Below are positions 47,232 through 56,001 of a stretch of 64,000 bases of DNA, one piece after another. The stretch is from Natrialba chahannaoensis JCM 10990 (GTDB lineage: Archaea; Halobacteriota; Halobacteria; Halobacteriales; Natrialbaceae). Each line of letters opens with the position of its first letter. Positions within the stretch are counted from its first letter, which is position 1. The notes below the pieces were generated by a model that was not told the DNA's origin, did not search any database, and saw only the letters and a list, made by a program, of their open reading frames with translations. Position numbers and translations under genes: made by a program. Location of the stretch: positions 1 to 64,000 of the forward strand of contig NZ_AOIN01000035.1 of the NCBI RefSeq assembly GCF_000337135.1, written 5' to 3'.

Positions 47232-47384
47232 ATGGCGGTCAAATGCTCAACGTGCGACGAAGAGTTTGAATCGGCAGCAGGACTCACCCAACACCTTCCG
47301 CTTCACCACCACACCTGTGGAGTCTGCAGCGAGGAATTCGACGATACAGAGTCGCTGCGCGAGCACATCCACAAATCGCACTAA
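47232..47384 (+). CDS. 50-aa protein with two C2H2 zinc fingers
   Basis: A 50-aa protein made almost only of two classical C2H2 fingers. Finger 1: C5-x2-C8-x12-H21, then H25 to H27 nearby. Finger 2: C29-x2-C32-x12-H45-x4-H50. Between them is HLPLHHHT, with no longer linker. This could bind DNA, RNA or protein. Archaeal C2H2 miniature proteins are known but usually carry one CPxCG-type site, so this two-finger design is less common. The TATA box supports the start. It shares the AT-rich segment with the SelO gene. Confidence 0.8.
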   Translation: MAVKCSTCDEEFESAAGLTQHLPLHHHTCGVCSEEFDDTESLREHIHKSH

Positions 47385-47543
47385 CAGAACAGCCGTTTTA
47401 CTCTCTGTCCAATCCAGCCGCAGCGTTCCTGACAGAATCCACTTCCGTGCAAGATATGCGCTCTGTATTCAGCACGTATTCTCCGTCAGACAGCTGTCAT
47501 TCCAACAGAGCCAAACTGACGACATTGTCTAGACAGGGTCAAC

Positions 47544-48671
47544 TCAGGGCGTCACCGGCCCGTCCTCCGGCCCCTCGAGTAACTCCGCAAAGAGCACCTC
47601 GAGTAGTTCCGGCGTCACGTAGGCTTCGACGAACGCGGCGAGGACGAGCAACAGCCAGGCGAAGAGGACGAACACCGCAGTTCGGACCAGATACGGCCGG
47701 GTGAAAAACACGTCCCGTGAGCCGAGCACTCGCTGGCCAAACCGCGAGAGCAACCGAAAGCCGACGCCGGCAGCCAGAAACAGCGCCGGTAGTTCGAAGA
47801 TACCGTGCGGGACGAGTGCGGCGAGGATGAAGTCAACTCCAGCGATCTCCGCGGCAGCAGCGCTTACGTTGCCCACGATAATCCCGTTGAACACCATGAT
47901 GAAGGCCGTGAGCAGGCCAAGCGTGAGCGCACCGCCAATCGCCATCAGGAACGGCACCGAGTTGTTCTGGATGAAGAACGTTGCGGTGAACTCGAGTTCC
48001 CCGTTCGCCTGCTCGTCCTCGAGTTCGGGCAGCAGTTCCTCTTCGAGGAGTTCGGCGACGATTTCGAGCAGGTTGACGCCGGCGAGCAGGAGGGCGATGC
48101 CGATTGCGGTTCCAACCGCGAACATGCCGGTGGCGACCCAGACCGAGCGGCGGTGTTCAACCCACGCGGCACTCAGCACGTCGAAGAGCCACGGTGTGTT
48201 GGTTCGGGCGATGCCCGCCGCTGCTGCGAAGCCGACGCCGAGAGCCGTGACGCCAAGGACCGGCTCGATGGCGTCCTGCGTGAGGACCGTGACTGCAGCC
48301 GTGAGGAAGGCGGCGACCGAGAGGCCAACCAAGATACCGAACCAGTTTCGGTGCGCGTTCGCCCCCGGTGAGGGGCCGTCTCTCACTGGGTCTTGCCCTG
48401 GTGGACCACCGGTTGGATCGGTGTCGATGGCATGTGTCTCGTCTGCGTGCCGACTCGAGTCCCCCGCAGAATCAGCGCCCGTCAGTGACGGATCGACGGT
48501 GATCTGTTGGTTTTCACCCTCACCCTCACCCTCTCCCGCGCCATTGCTACCATGCTCACGCTCGCGCTCTTGCTCGAGCTTGCGCCTGTGTGGCGGATCC
48601 TCGTCTCGGACGTGTGGCTGCTCGTCCGCCGATGACTCGCCGCCCGTGCCGCCCTCGTCGGCACCGTTCAT
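47544..48671 (-). CDS. Stage II sporulation protein M-like membrane protein
   Basis: A 375-aa protein. An acidic, hydrophilic N-terminal part (about 1-105) precedes about six membrane helices in the SpoIIM/DUF95 pattern, with VFNGIIVGNVSAAAAEIAG and LAALVPHGIFELPALFLAAG. In bacteria SpoIIM helps membrane remodelling; in archaea the family function is unknown. The open frame extends upstream to 48932, but that extension overlaps the APH-type gene. ATG 48671 (MNGADEGG) is preferred. Confidence 0.83.
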   Translation of the reverse strand: MNGADEGGTGGESSADEQPHVRDEDPPHRRKLEQEREREHGSNGAGEGEGEGENQQITVDPSLTGADSAGDSSRHADETHAIDTDPTGGPPGQDPVRDGPSPGANAHRNWFGILVGLSVAAFLTAAVTVLTQDAIEPVLGVTALGVGFAAAAGIARTNTPWLFDVLSAAWVEHRRSVWVATGMFAVGTAIGIALLLAGVNLLEIVAELLEEELLPELEDEQANGELEFTATFFIQNNSVPFLMAIGGALTLGLLTAFIMVFNGIIVGNVSAAAAEIAGVDFILAALVPHGIFELPALFLAAGVGFRLLSRFGQRVLGSRDVFFTRPYLVRTAVFVLFAWLLLVLAAFVEAYVTPELLEVLFAELLEGPEDGPVTP

Positions 48672-48747
48672 AAACGGTAATTCGACAGAAGTCCGGATAA
48701 ACCCGCCGACTCCTCGACTCTCGCTGCAAGTCCGACAGGGGGGCTGA

Positions 48748-49827
48748 CTACGGGGTCGCCATCGCGTCCCGTCCGAGGAGCCGTTGACACTGTCGCCAGA
48801 GTTGCTGTCGACCACGAGCACTTCGTACGATTCGGGTGTAGTTCGCGCCGGACTGAAGCGCCCACAGCAGTTTGTAGCTCGGTGCCCGCTCGTCAAACTC
48901 GTCCGAGAGGGGCGCGTGAGCGGTGTACCCACGGCGGAACGCGGTCCGAAGCCGCTCGCGCTCGGCCCGCGAAAATCGGCGGGCGTGCAGGTCGACGAAC
49001 CGCACTTCGGCTCTGGCGAGCGCGTACTCGTCGTGCGTGACGTGGGCGTTTCCCCAGTCGAGAATCGCCGTGATATCGCCTGCCGGCGTCACGAGCAGAT
49101 TACTCGGCTGGAAATCGCCGTGCGTGAGCACCGGGCGACAGCCATCGTCCCCGGCCAGCGGAACCGGCAGCGCCGAACGGAGTCTGGCTGGGGGATCGAG
49201 CGCGTGCCAGCACTCGAGTTCGGTCAACTCGAGTGTCCCTGCGTTCTTCCTGGCTGTTCTCGTTTTCCTTCGTTGCGTTTCCGCCGTTTCCTCTGTCCCT
49301 GTGTCGCGTGCGAGCCCACCGACCCGATCGAATTCGAGTTCTGAGTCATCCTCGCCGAGGCTGTGGAGTTGGCCGAGGGCCGTGCCGGCCTGTGCGACCA
49401 GTCGTCGCCGGGCAGTGGCTCCGTGGGTGTGATAGCACTCGCCTGCGTTTTGCCCGTCGCGAAACTCGTAGAGTGCCCAGCGATCCCCACTCGCGAGTCC
49501 GTCGCCACTGTCGATCTCGATCGACCCGCTCGCAATCACAGCCGGCACGGGCAGCGACGACAACTCGCTGACCTGCCCGAGTACCAGCGGCTCGATCACG
49601 TCGCCGGTCCAGACGCTCGCGCCGCCGAGTTTGCAGACGACGCGCTCCGGGACAGCCGACGCGTGCTGCTTTCTATCACCACCCGTTTCGAGTGCAACCA
49701 CGAACGTCTCTGCCACCGACCCCGCGGCTGGTCGCCAACAGGAGCGGACTGTCGGCGGCGACTCGAGGTCGAGGGTGGACTCGAGTGCGGCCGCTGTAAT
49801 CTGTTCGGCGACAGTGCTCGGCTCCAT
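48748..49827 (-). CDS. Aminoglycoside phosphotransferase (APH)-family kinase
   Basis: Small-molecule kinase of 359 aa. The C-terminal lobe has the catalytic loop LTHGDFQPSNLL (HGDxxxxN) and the Mg-binding ILDWGN motif, and the N-terminal lobe has VVCKLGG with the likely ATP Lys. This is the APH/choline-kinase fold; natural substrates are usually unknown, and antibiotic resistance should not be assumed. The longer open frame from 50037 would overlap the divergent FkbM gene, so ATG 49827 (MEPSTVAEQ) is used. Divergent from FkbM. Confidence 0.85.
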   Translation of the reverse strand: MEPSTVAEQITAAALESTLDLESPPTVRSCWRPAAGSVAETFVVALETGGDRKQHASAVPERVVCKLGGASVWTGDVIEPLVLGQVSELSSLPVPAVIASGSIEIDSGDGLASGDRWALYEFRDGQNAGECYHTHGATARRRLVAQAGTALGQLHSLGEDDSELEFDRVGGLARDTGTEETAETQRRKTRTARKNAGTLELTELECWHALDPPARLRSALPVPLAGDDGCRPVLTHGDFQPSNLLVTPAGDITAILDWGNAHVTHDEYALARAEVRFVDLHARRFSRAERERLRTAFRRGYTAHAPLSDEFDERAPSYKLLWALQSGANYTRIVRSARGRQQLWRQCQRLLGRDAMATP

Positions 49828-49984
49828 TCGCAGGTGTGTACAACAGGGTGAGGGGTATCGGTTCCCCCGTGTTTCTGTGGCTGACACGTTCTCTTTCTCG
49901 GTTGCGTTCGTACCAGCACTCGCCCTCGCATACATCGAGACGCGTCCCGCAGGTACAACTCGCTGGCTCCCGTTTCCCCCGTCA

Positions 49985-50770
49985 ATGGCACTCGGCTCGC
50001 ATGCCTCTCCCTCTGTCACGACGCGAGCCGCAACCATCGCTCGCGAGGTCGCCGGGCGCGCCTACCACCGGCTGGCGCGGCTGAACTACGACCACCGGTG
50101 GGTTGCACGGACGAACCGAACGCCAGCCGGTGAGTTCCAGTGCTACGAACTCTGCAACCGCCACGGTTCAGACGCGATGCTCGCCGAACTCGACGCCGTC
50201 TGCGGGCCGTCCGCTGTCATCTACGACCTTGGCGCGAACGTCGGTATCTACACCCTCGCGCTCGCGACTGCCGCCCCGCAGCGAGAAATCGTTGCGGTCG
50301 AACCCTCACCTACGACTGCTGCGCGGCTGCGCGCGAACGTCGAACTGAACGACGTGGACGAGCAGGTAACGGTACTTGAGTACGGCCTCGGAGACGAACC
50401 AGCGCCAACCCCCAGTCCGTTCTACCGTTCGAGTAACCCGGAACTGTCGTCGTTCGACCGCGAGAGCGCCACGCGCTGGGGGGCGCGAGTCCATGAGGTG
50501 GATTCGGTTCCGGTGATGAGCCTCGACGACCTCGTACTCACCGACTCGTTGCCGGCTCCCGACGCGATCAAGGTCGATGTCGAAGGGATGGCCCCCGCCG
50601 TGATCCGCGGCGCACGCGAGACGCTCGCCAGACACGAGCCAACGGTCGTACTCGAGTACCATGAAGACGGCCTGTCAGGAAACGTTCCAGGCGAAACGAA
50701 GGGGGTTCTGCAGGATCTTTCGTACGGAATTCTGCCGCGCGAGGGCTATTGGCGTTGTGAACCCCGATGA
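49985..50770 (+). CDS. FkbM-family methyltransferase
   Basis: SAM-dependent methyltransferase, 261 aa. Motif I is VIYDLGANVGIYTLALA (about 78-94), an acidic turn VAVEPSP follows, and the FkbM C-terminal signature is IKVDVEGMAPAVIRGARETL (about 196-215). FkbM enzymes O-methylate sugars or polyketides; in archaea the acceptor is unknown. The longer frame from 49631 lies largely inside the APH gene on the other strand, so ATG 49985 is chosen. Next to the SAH-recycling deaminase, which may fit a methylation neighbourhood. Confidence 0.85.
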   Translation: MALGSHASPSVTTRAATIAREVAGRAYHRLARLNYDHRWVARTNRTPAGEFQCYELCNRHGSDAMLAELDAVCGPSAVIYDLGANVGIYTLALATAAPQREIVAVEPSPTTAARLRANVELNDVDEQVTVLEYGLGDEPAPTPSPFYRSSNPELSSFDRESATRWGARVHEVDSVPVMSLDDLVLTDSLPAPDAIKVDVEGMAPAVIRGARETLARHEPTVVLEYHEDGLSGNVPGETKGVLQDLSYGILPREGYWRCEPR

Positions 50771-50887
50771 CGGGTGGAGTTTCGCCGTGCAGGACACGAC
50801 GCAAGCGTGACGCAGACTGGCGACCTGGCCGTCCGCTCGCGACCGACAACCGACACCCTAACACGCTCGACCGCGAAACGGTCGGGC

Positions 50888-52186
50888 ATGGCGACGCTTG
50901 CGATCACAGACGGGCGGGTGCTCCTCCCGGATGCGACGGTGACGCGTGCGGACGTACTGATCGACCAGGATGCGGGCGAGATTCTTGAAGTCGGCGACGA
51001 CCTCGCGGGTGCTGGCGACGAGACGCTCGACGCCGCGAACGCGCTCGTGACGCCCGGGTTCGTCAACGGCCACTGTCACGTTGCGATGACGCTGCTGCGT
51101 GGCTACGCCGACGACAAGACGCTCGACGCCTGGCTGCAGGAGGATATCTGGCCTGCCGAGGCGGAACTGACGCTTGAGGACGTTCACGTCGGCGCGGAAC
51201 TGGGCCTTCTCGAGATGATTAAATCGGGAACCACCGCCTTTGCGGACATGTATTTTGACGTTCCCGAAATTGCAGATGCAGTCGAAACGGCAGGACTCCG
51301 CGCACGTCTCGGCCACGGTGTCGTTACCGTCGCAGCGGACGATGAGGCGGCTCGTGAGGATGCTCAGACGAGCATCGACGTTGCACGCGACCTCGACGGG
51401 ATGGCGGACGGCCGCATCTCGACGGCGTTCATGCCTCACTCGCTGACCACGGTCGGTGAGGAGTACTTAGACGAGTTCGTCCCGAAGGCGCGGGAAGCGG
51501 GCGTGCCGATCCACTACCACGCGAACGAAACGGCGGACGAGGTCGCGCCGATCGTCGAGGAACACGGAATGCGCCCGCTCGCCTACGCCGCGGAGAAGGG
51601 AATGCTTGAATCCGAGGACTTCGTCGCCCACGGGGTCCACGTCGACGAGAGCGAGATCAGCCTGCTCGCCGAGGCGGGAACGAGCGTCATCCACTGTCCG
51701 GCCTCGAACATGAAGCTGGCAAGCGGTATGGCTCCGGTTCAACGGATGCTCGACGCCGGTGTTTCGGTCGGACTCGGCACCGATGGTGCGGCCTCGAACA
51801 ACGACCTGTCGCTGCTGGACGAGGCCCGCGACGCAGCCATGATTGGCAAACTCGCAGCCGAGGACGCGAGTGCGGTCTCGGCCGAGTCGATCTCGGAACT
51901 GCTCACCCACGCGACCGCGGACGCGATCGGTATCGACACCGGCCGACTGGAAGCCGGCGCGCCCGCCGATCTTGCGGTGATCGATTTCGACAAGCCACAC
52001 CTGACACCGGCCCACGATCTGGTGAGTCATCTCGCCTACGCAGTTGCGGCGGCCGACGTTCGCCACACGATCTGTGACGGACAGGTGCTCATGCGCGACC
52101 GCGAGGTCACGACGCTCGACGAGGACGCAGTTCGCGAGCGAGCCAACGAGCACGCGACAGCGCTCATCGATCGCGCAGAGTCATGA
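50888..52186 (+). CDS. mtaD: 5'-methylthioadenosine/S-adenosylhomocysteine deaminase
   Basis: Amidohydrolase of 432 aa that deaminates MTA and SAH to inosyl forms, removing methylation by-products. Metal motif NGHCHV, with the typical ALTLLRGYADD-like MTLLRGYADDKTLDAWL and GTTAFADMYF stretches, and the later His (about 206, HANE), HGVHVDESE and DGAASNNDLS with the catalytic Asp. An upstream extension from 50774 has no homology. It lies upstream of the secreted repeat gene and ahcY. MTA/SAH versus other adenosine-like substrates cannot be separated fully. Confidence 0.9.
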   Translation: MATLAITDGRVLLPDATVTRADVLIDQDAGEILEVGDDLAGAGDETLDAANALVTPGFVNGHCHVAMTLLRGYADDKTLDAWLQEDIWPAEAELTLEDVHVGAELGLLEMIKSGTTAFADMYFDVPEIADAVETAGLRARLGHGVVTVAADDEAAREDAQTSIDVARDLDGMADGRISTAFMPHSLTTVGEEYLDEFVPKAREAGVPIHYHANETADEVAPIVEEHGMRPLAYAAEKGMLESEDFVAHGVHVDESEISLLAEAGTSVIHCPASNMKLASGMAPVQRMLDAGVSVGLGTDGAASNNDLSLLDEARDAAMIGKLAAEDASAVSAESISELLTHATADAIGIDTGRLEAGAPADLAVIDFDKPHLTPAHDLVSHLAYAVAAADVRHTICDGQVLMRDREVTTLDEDAVRERANEHATALIDRAES

Positions 52187-52339
52187 GTCGTCGCAAACTC
52201 TTACAAAACCTGAACACTCAGAGGTTCCGATAAACGTTATAAACGATTTTCGGACGGTTTTATGCCGTCCAAAATACTGCGAACGACCCAGAACTGCCGG
52301 CGGGGTTTATTCGTGTCTTCCTGAATATCTCGACTCGCA

Positions 52340-53122
52340 ATGAGTAGTCACCAATCTACCGCAGTGACGATGGCAGCCCTGTTGCTCTTGTCCGTCGTCG
52401 CCCTCCCAGGCGCGGTTATCGCAGCAGAACCGGCCGCCAACGACTCAGATGCGGCCCTCACGATCGATGTCTCGCAAAACGAGTCGGTGACCGTCACCGT
52501 TACTGAGAACGAGACGGCGGTCGACGAGATGAACCTGACCGTCACGCCCGTCGATGAGAACCAGTCGTACGCGGCTGCAGGCACGTACACGAACGTCAGC
52601 GGCGAGCAGACGTTCGATGCCCCCGCAGGTAACGAATCGATCGAGGTCGAGTTCGCCGCCGCAGTTGGCAACGAGTCAGTCTCGACGACCGAGACGCTCG
52701 TCGGCGACGAGGCCGGGGAGGAGACCGAACACAGCAACTTCGGCTCGCTCGTCTCGGCGTTCGTTGCAGAACACCAGAACGAGACTGACGGACCGCTTGG
52801 ACACGTCGTCTCGAGTTTTGTTACCGAGAACAATCCGGGCAACGCGCCTGACCACGCCGGTCCGCCAGCCCACGCGGGTCCAGGCGGTGACGACGAAAAC
52901 GGCAGTCAGGGCCCACCGGCACACGCTGGCCCTGACAAGGCCGACGACGATGGCGATGACGCCGACAGCGGTTCCCAGGGCCCACCAGCACACGCTGGCC
53001 CAGCCACTGACGACGACAGTGACGCCGATGAGGATGACGACAACAACGACAGCGACGACACCACTAACTCGAGTGGCGGGCCACCTGGCCACGCGAACGG
53101 GAATGGGAACGGTACCAACTAA
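52340..53122 (+). CDS. Secreted acidic protein with GPPAHAGP repeats
   Basis: A 260-aa protein with a Sec-type signal (about residues 8-29, ending AVIAA), then a domain rich in N-x-S/T sites (possible N-glycosylation) through about residue 130. The C-terminal half repeats GPPAHAGP three times (about 172, 190 and 213) plus a related GGPPGHANG, separated by Asp/Asn-rich spacers. No membrane anchor is seen at the end. Such repeats suggest a surface or matrix protein. A TATA-like ggtttattcg (52304-52313) lies about 31 nt upstream. No relation to the SAH genes on either side is evident. Confidence 0.78.
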   Translation: MSSHQSTAVTMAALLLLSVVALPGAVIAAEPAANDSDAALTIDVSQNESVTVTVTENETAVDEMNLTVTPVDENQSYAAAGTYTNVSGEQTFDAPAGNESIEVEFAAAVGNESVSTTETLVGDEAGEETEHSNFGSLVSAFVAEHQNETDGPLGHVVSSFVTENNPGNAPDHAGPPAHAGPGGDDENGSQGPPAHAGPDKADDDGDDADSGSQGPPAHAGPATDDDSDADEDDDNNDSDDTTNSSGGPPGHANGNGNGTN

Positions 53123-53505
53123 CGCCCGCTCCACACCCGAGTATTGACTAACTGACTGACGATCTGACGCCACCATCCACACCATTCGGAGCCTGCCACC
53201 GGCCGACGGCACCTACACGGTGTTTCAGAGGCACCCCAACCAATCCACCACTCGCCCCTCGCCGTCGCCGGGCGCAGGACCGGTCGCAGCGGTCATCGTC
53301 GCTGCCGTCACAGCAATCCACGGCAGCACAACCACACTACCACCACCGACGAACCACTGCGCCCGACTCCAACTCGTTTTCGCTGCTTTCCGTCGTATAC
53401 CCACTGACAGGAACGAGCTCTTGAGGGCTCCGATCAGCCCACTTCCAGTCCAACCCTCGTTCTCGCTTCGGTAGGGTTTTGGCCCCTGTCGCACTCAGTC
53501 AAGGT
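53123..53505. other. Intergenic region before ahcY
   Basis: No convincing reading frame in 383 bp. GC-rich, with a T-tract gggttttggccc (about 53475-53485) that may be the weak TATA region of ahcY. No hairpin or repeat stands out. Confidence 0.5.
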
Positions 53506-54789
53506 ATGAGCGACTATCCGCCGATCAGCGAACAGCTGGACGACGCCGACGAGGCCCGCGAGGACGGCCGTCGGAAGATGGACTGGGCAACCCAACACAT
53601 GCCCATCCTCGAGTCCGTCCGCGAGGAGTTCGTCGCCGACAAACCGTTCGACGGCGAGCGCATCGCGATGGCGATGCATGTCGAAGCGAAAACGGCGATT
53701 CTCGTCGAAACGCTCGCCGAGGGCGGTGCTGAGGTCGCAGTAACCGGCTGCAACCCTCTGTCAACCCACGACGACGTCTCGGCAGCGCTCGACGCCCACG
53801 ACAACATCACGAGCTACGCCAAACGCGGCGTCGACGACGAGGAGTACTACGACGCCATCGAGGCCGTCATCGCCCACGAGCCAACCATCACCGTCGACGA
53901 CGGCATGGACCTCGTCGCCGCCATCCACGAGGACTACCCCGAACTCATCGACGGCATCATCGGCGGTGCCGAGGAGACCACCACTGGCGTTCACCGTCTG
54001 CGCGCGATGGACGACGACGGCGCACTCGAGTACCCTGTCTTCGCAGTCAACGACACGCCGATGAAGCGTCTGTTCGACAACGTCCACGGCACCGGTGAGT
54101 CTTCCCTCGCGTCGATTGCGATGACCACGAACCTCTCGTGGGCCGGCAAGACCGTCGTTGTCGCGGGCTACGGCTACTGTGGCAAGGGCGTCGCGAAGAA
54201 GGCCGCGGGCCAGAACGCGAACGTTGTCGTCACCGAGGTTGAGCCACGCCGTGCACTCGAGGCCCACATGGAGGGCTACGAGGTCATGCCAATGGCCGAG
54301 GCCGCCGAGGTCGGCGATGTCTTCCTGACAACGACGGGTAACCGCGATATCATCGTTGAGGAGCACTTCGAGAAGATGCAAGACGGCGTCCTGCTCGCCA
54401 ACGCGGGCCACTTCGACATTGAGATTGACCTCGACGCACTCGACGATCTTGCGGCTGACCGCTACGAGGCCCGTGACGGCGTCGAAGCCTACGAGATGGA
54501 CGACGGTCGTCGCCTCAACGTCATCGCCGAGGGTCGACTCGTCAACCTCGCCGCGCCGGTCTCGCTCGGCCACCCAGTCGAGGTCATGGACCAGTCGTTC
54601 GGCGTGCAGGCGGCCTGTGTGCGCGAACTCGTCGACAACGGCGACGCCTACGACGCTGGCGTCCATGACGTGCCCGACGAACTTGACAAGGAGATCGCCG
54701 AGATCAAACTCGCAGCTGACGGCGTCGAGTTCGACTCGCTGACGGACACCCAGCACGAGTACATGGACTCCTGGGACCACGGGACATAA
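53506..54789 (+). CDS. ahcY: S-adenosylhomocysteine hydrolase
   Basis: Splits SAH into adenosine and homocysteine, keeping methylation going and returning homocysteine to methionine synthesis. The 427-aa protein has the family landmarks: GCNPLSTHDDVSAAL, VHGTGESS, the NAD-binding GYGYCGKGVAKK (about 224-235), NAGHFDIEID and the C-terminal DTQHEYMDSW. Start is the ATG at 53506, not the longer frame from 53479. The deaminase about 1.4 kb upstream acts on the same substrate. Confidence 0.96.
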   Translation: MSDYPPISEQLDDADEAREDGRRKMDWATQHMPILESVREEFVADKPFDGERIAMAMHVEAKTAILVETLAEGGAEVAVTGCNPLSTHDDVSAALDAHDNITSYAKRGVDDEEYYDAIEAVIAHEPTITVDDGMDLVAAIHEDYPELIDGIIGGAEETTTGVHRLRAMDDDGALEYPVFAVNDTPMKRLFDNVHGTGESSLASIAMTTNLSWAGKTVVVAGYGYCGKGVAKKAAGQNANVVVTEVEPRRALEAHMEGYEVMPMAEAAEVGDVFLTTTGNRDIIVEEHFEKMQDGVLLANAGHFDIEIDLDALDDLAADRYEARDGVEAYEMDDGRRLNVIAEGRLVNLAAPVSLGHPVEVMDQSFGVQAACVRELVDNGDAYDAGVHDVPDELDKEIAEIKLAADGVEFDSLTDTQHEYMDSWDHGT

Positions 54790-54964
54790 GCGAGACCCGT
54801 TCTGCTGGCAGCGAATCGTTCTCTCTGTTTTTCTCTTCGCTCGTTCGGCGGAGAGGCGGTTACCGTTGACGCCTGGCGAGACGGAACTGGTACAACAGTC
54901 GGTTGCTCGGCTGTTTGAGCGGCCACCACGCTGAAAGTGGTTGGGCGTGATCGTCACGTATCGA

Positions 54965-55813
54965 ATGCCCGAGTCGTCGCCCGAAACCGGTGGTGTGAGC
55001 GCGTCGGATGCCGCGGAGGCTGTCGAGGAGTCCGTAGCCGAGGAGGTTGTCGAGAAGGCTGCAGATACTGAAACTGGTGAAACCACTGCAACTGCCGATA
55101 ACGACGACGAATCGACAGCACACACATTCCCGCCGGAACCGGACCCTGGCTCGTACTCGATTGGACCACTCCTCACCCGCTCGCAGATCGACGCGGACGG
55201 GCCACTCGAGATCAGCCTCGCTATCGAGGGCGCTGGCTCGCTCGACGACCCCGACCTCGATGTCTTTCTCAGGTGTGAACGGATCAACCCGGGCGACCAG
55301 ATCGAACTCGGCGTGTTCGTTTCGGGTTGTGGCACCGTTTCTGCGGACGCGCTCAGCGTCTTTCACGGCCACGATGGCGTTCTCGACCTCCAGCAGCCGG
55401 GAACGATTCGTCGTAACGCCGCCGGTCGCGGCGGTGATCGCTCGCAGGCGGATGCTGATGCTCGCTCATCCACGTCAGAGTCACCGGACTCGTCCGTGTT
55501 CCAGTCAGATGTCGACGCCGCTGGCGACAGCGAGCACACCCTTCGACAGAAGCCACTCGACGGCAACCGGCGCGAGGAGCCAGCCTACATACTCGAGTTC
55601 AATACGCGGTCGGATGCGCCGCCGGGACGGTATTCGGTGCCGGTGGTGCTCACTTATCGCACCGAAGCTGGAATCAAGCAAGTGAAACACGTCCAGACGG
55701 TGCGGGTGAACACCGTACGTGAGCGCTTGGAGCCGTGGGTAACCCGGAGTGCGCTCGTGCTCGGTGTCGCCGGCGTTGTCAGTTTTGTCTACGCGCTCGG
55801 GCCGAGTTTCTGA
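54965..55813 (+). CDS. Membrane-anchored hypothetical protein
   Basis: A 282-aa protein with a hydrophilic, acidic N-terminal part (about 1-65), a beta-rich domain of about 180 aa (SIGPLLTRSQIDADG to QVKHVQTVRVNTV), a disordered Ser/Asp-rich insertion (about 150-190) and one C-terminal membrane helix (about 258-280). There is no signal peptide, so it is likely a tail-anchored protein. Family not recognised. Start chosen at MPESSPETG; the frame from 54941 has no support. Confidence 0.65.
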   Translation: MPESSPETGGVSASDAAEAVEESVAEEVVEKAADTETGETTATADNDDESTAHTFPPEPDPGSYSIGPLLTRSQIDADGPLEISLAIEGAGSLDDPDLDVFLRCERINPGDQIELGVFVSGCGTVSADALSVFHGHDGVLDLQQPGTIRRNAAGRGGDRSQADADARSSTSESPDSSVFQSDVDAAGDSEHTLRQKPLDGNRREEPAYILEFNTRSDAPPGRYSVPVVLTYRTEAGIKQVKHVQTVRVNTVRERLEPWVTRSALVLGVAGVVSFVYALGPSF

Positions 55814-56001
55814 TCTGGTTTCATCTGGTTGTCTGCCCACAGAAAACCAGCTGTCCGATGTGGGGGTTTCTAGCCGCCTGGGAACACCCATCCTGATACA
55901 GCCTGAGAGATGAAGTGTGGGGCCAACGTTTCTCTGTAGGGTGATTCACAATGGAAACTACTTCGATGAGCACTCTTGCAGCAGATTCGTGGCTGCCGAT
56001 C

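Noticed and set aside
45691-47384. SelO plus zinc finger as a phage-defence system
   Set aside because: No nuclease, helicase, or other defence partner is present, and neither gene has a known defence role. It is kept only as an island of interest.
48672-48932. N-terminal extension of the SpoIIM-like gene
   Set aside because: It overlaps the end of the APH-type gene on the same strand and has no hydrophobic or domain signal.
49631-49984. N-terminal extension of the FkbM gene
   Set aside because: It lies opposite the APH-type gene and shows no homology; the methyltransferase starts well at 49985.
53761-55335. A 524-codon minus-strand frame opposite ahcY and the anchored protein
   Set aside because: Antisense shadow of two plausible plus-strand genes, without domain pattern or start signal.
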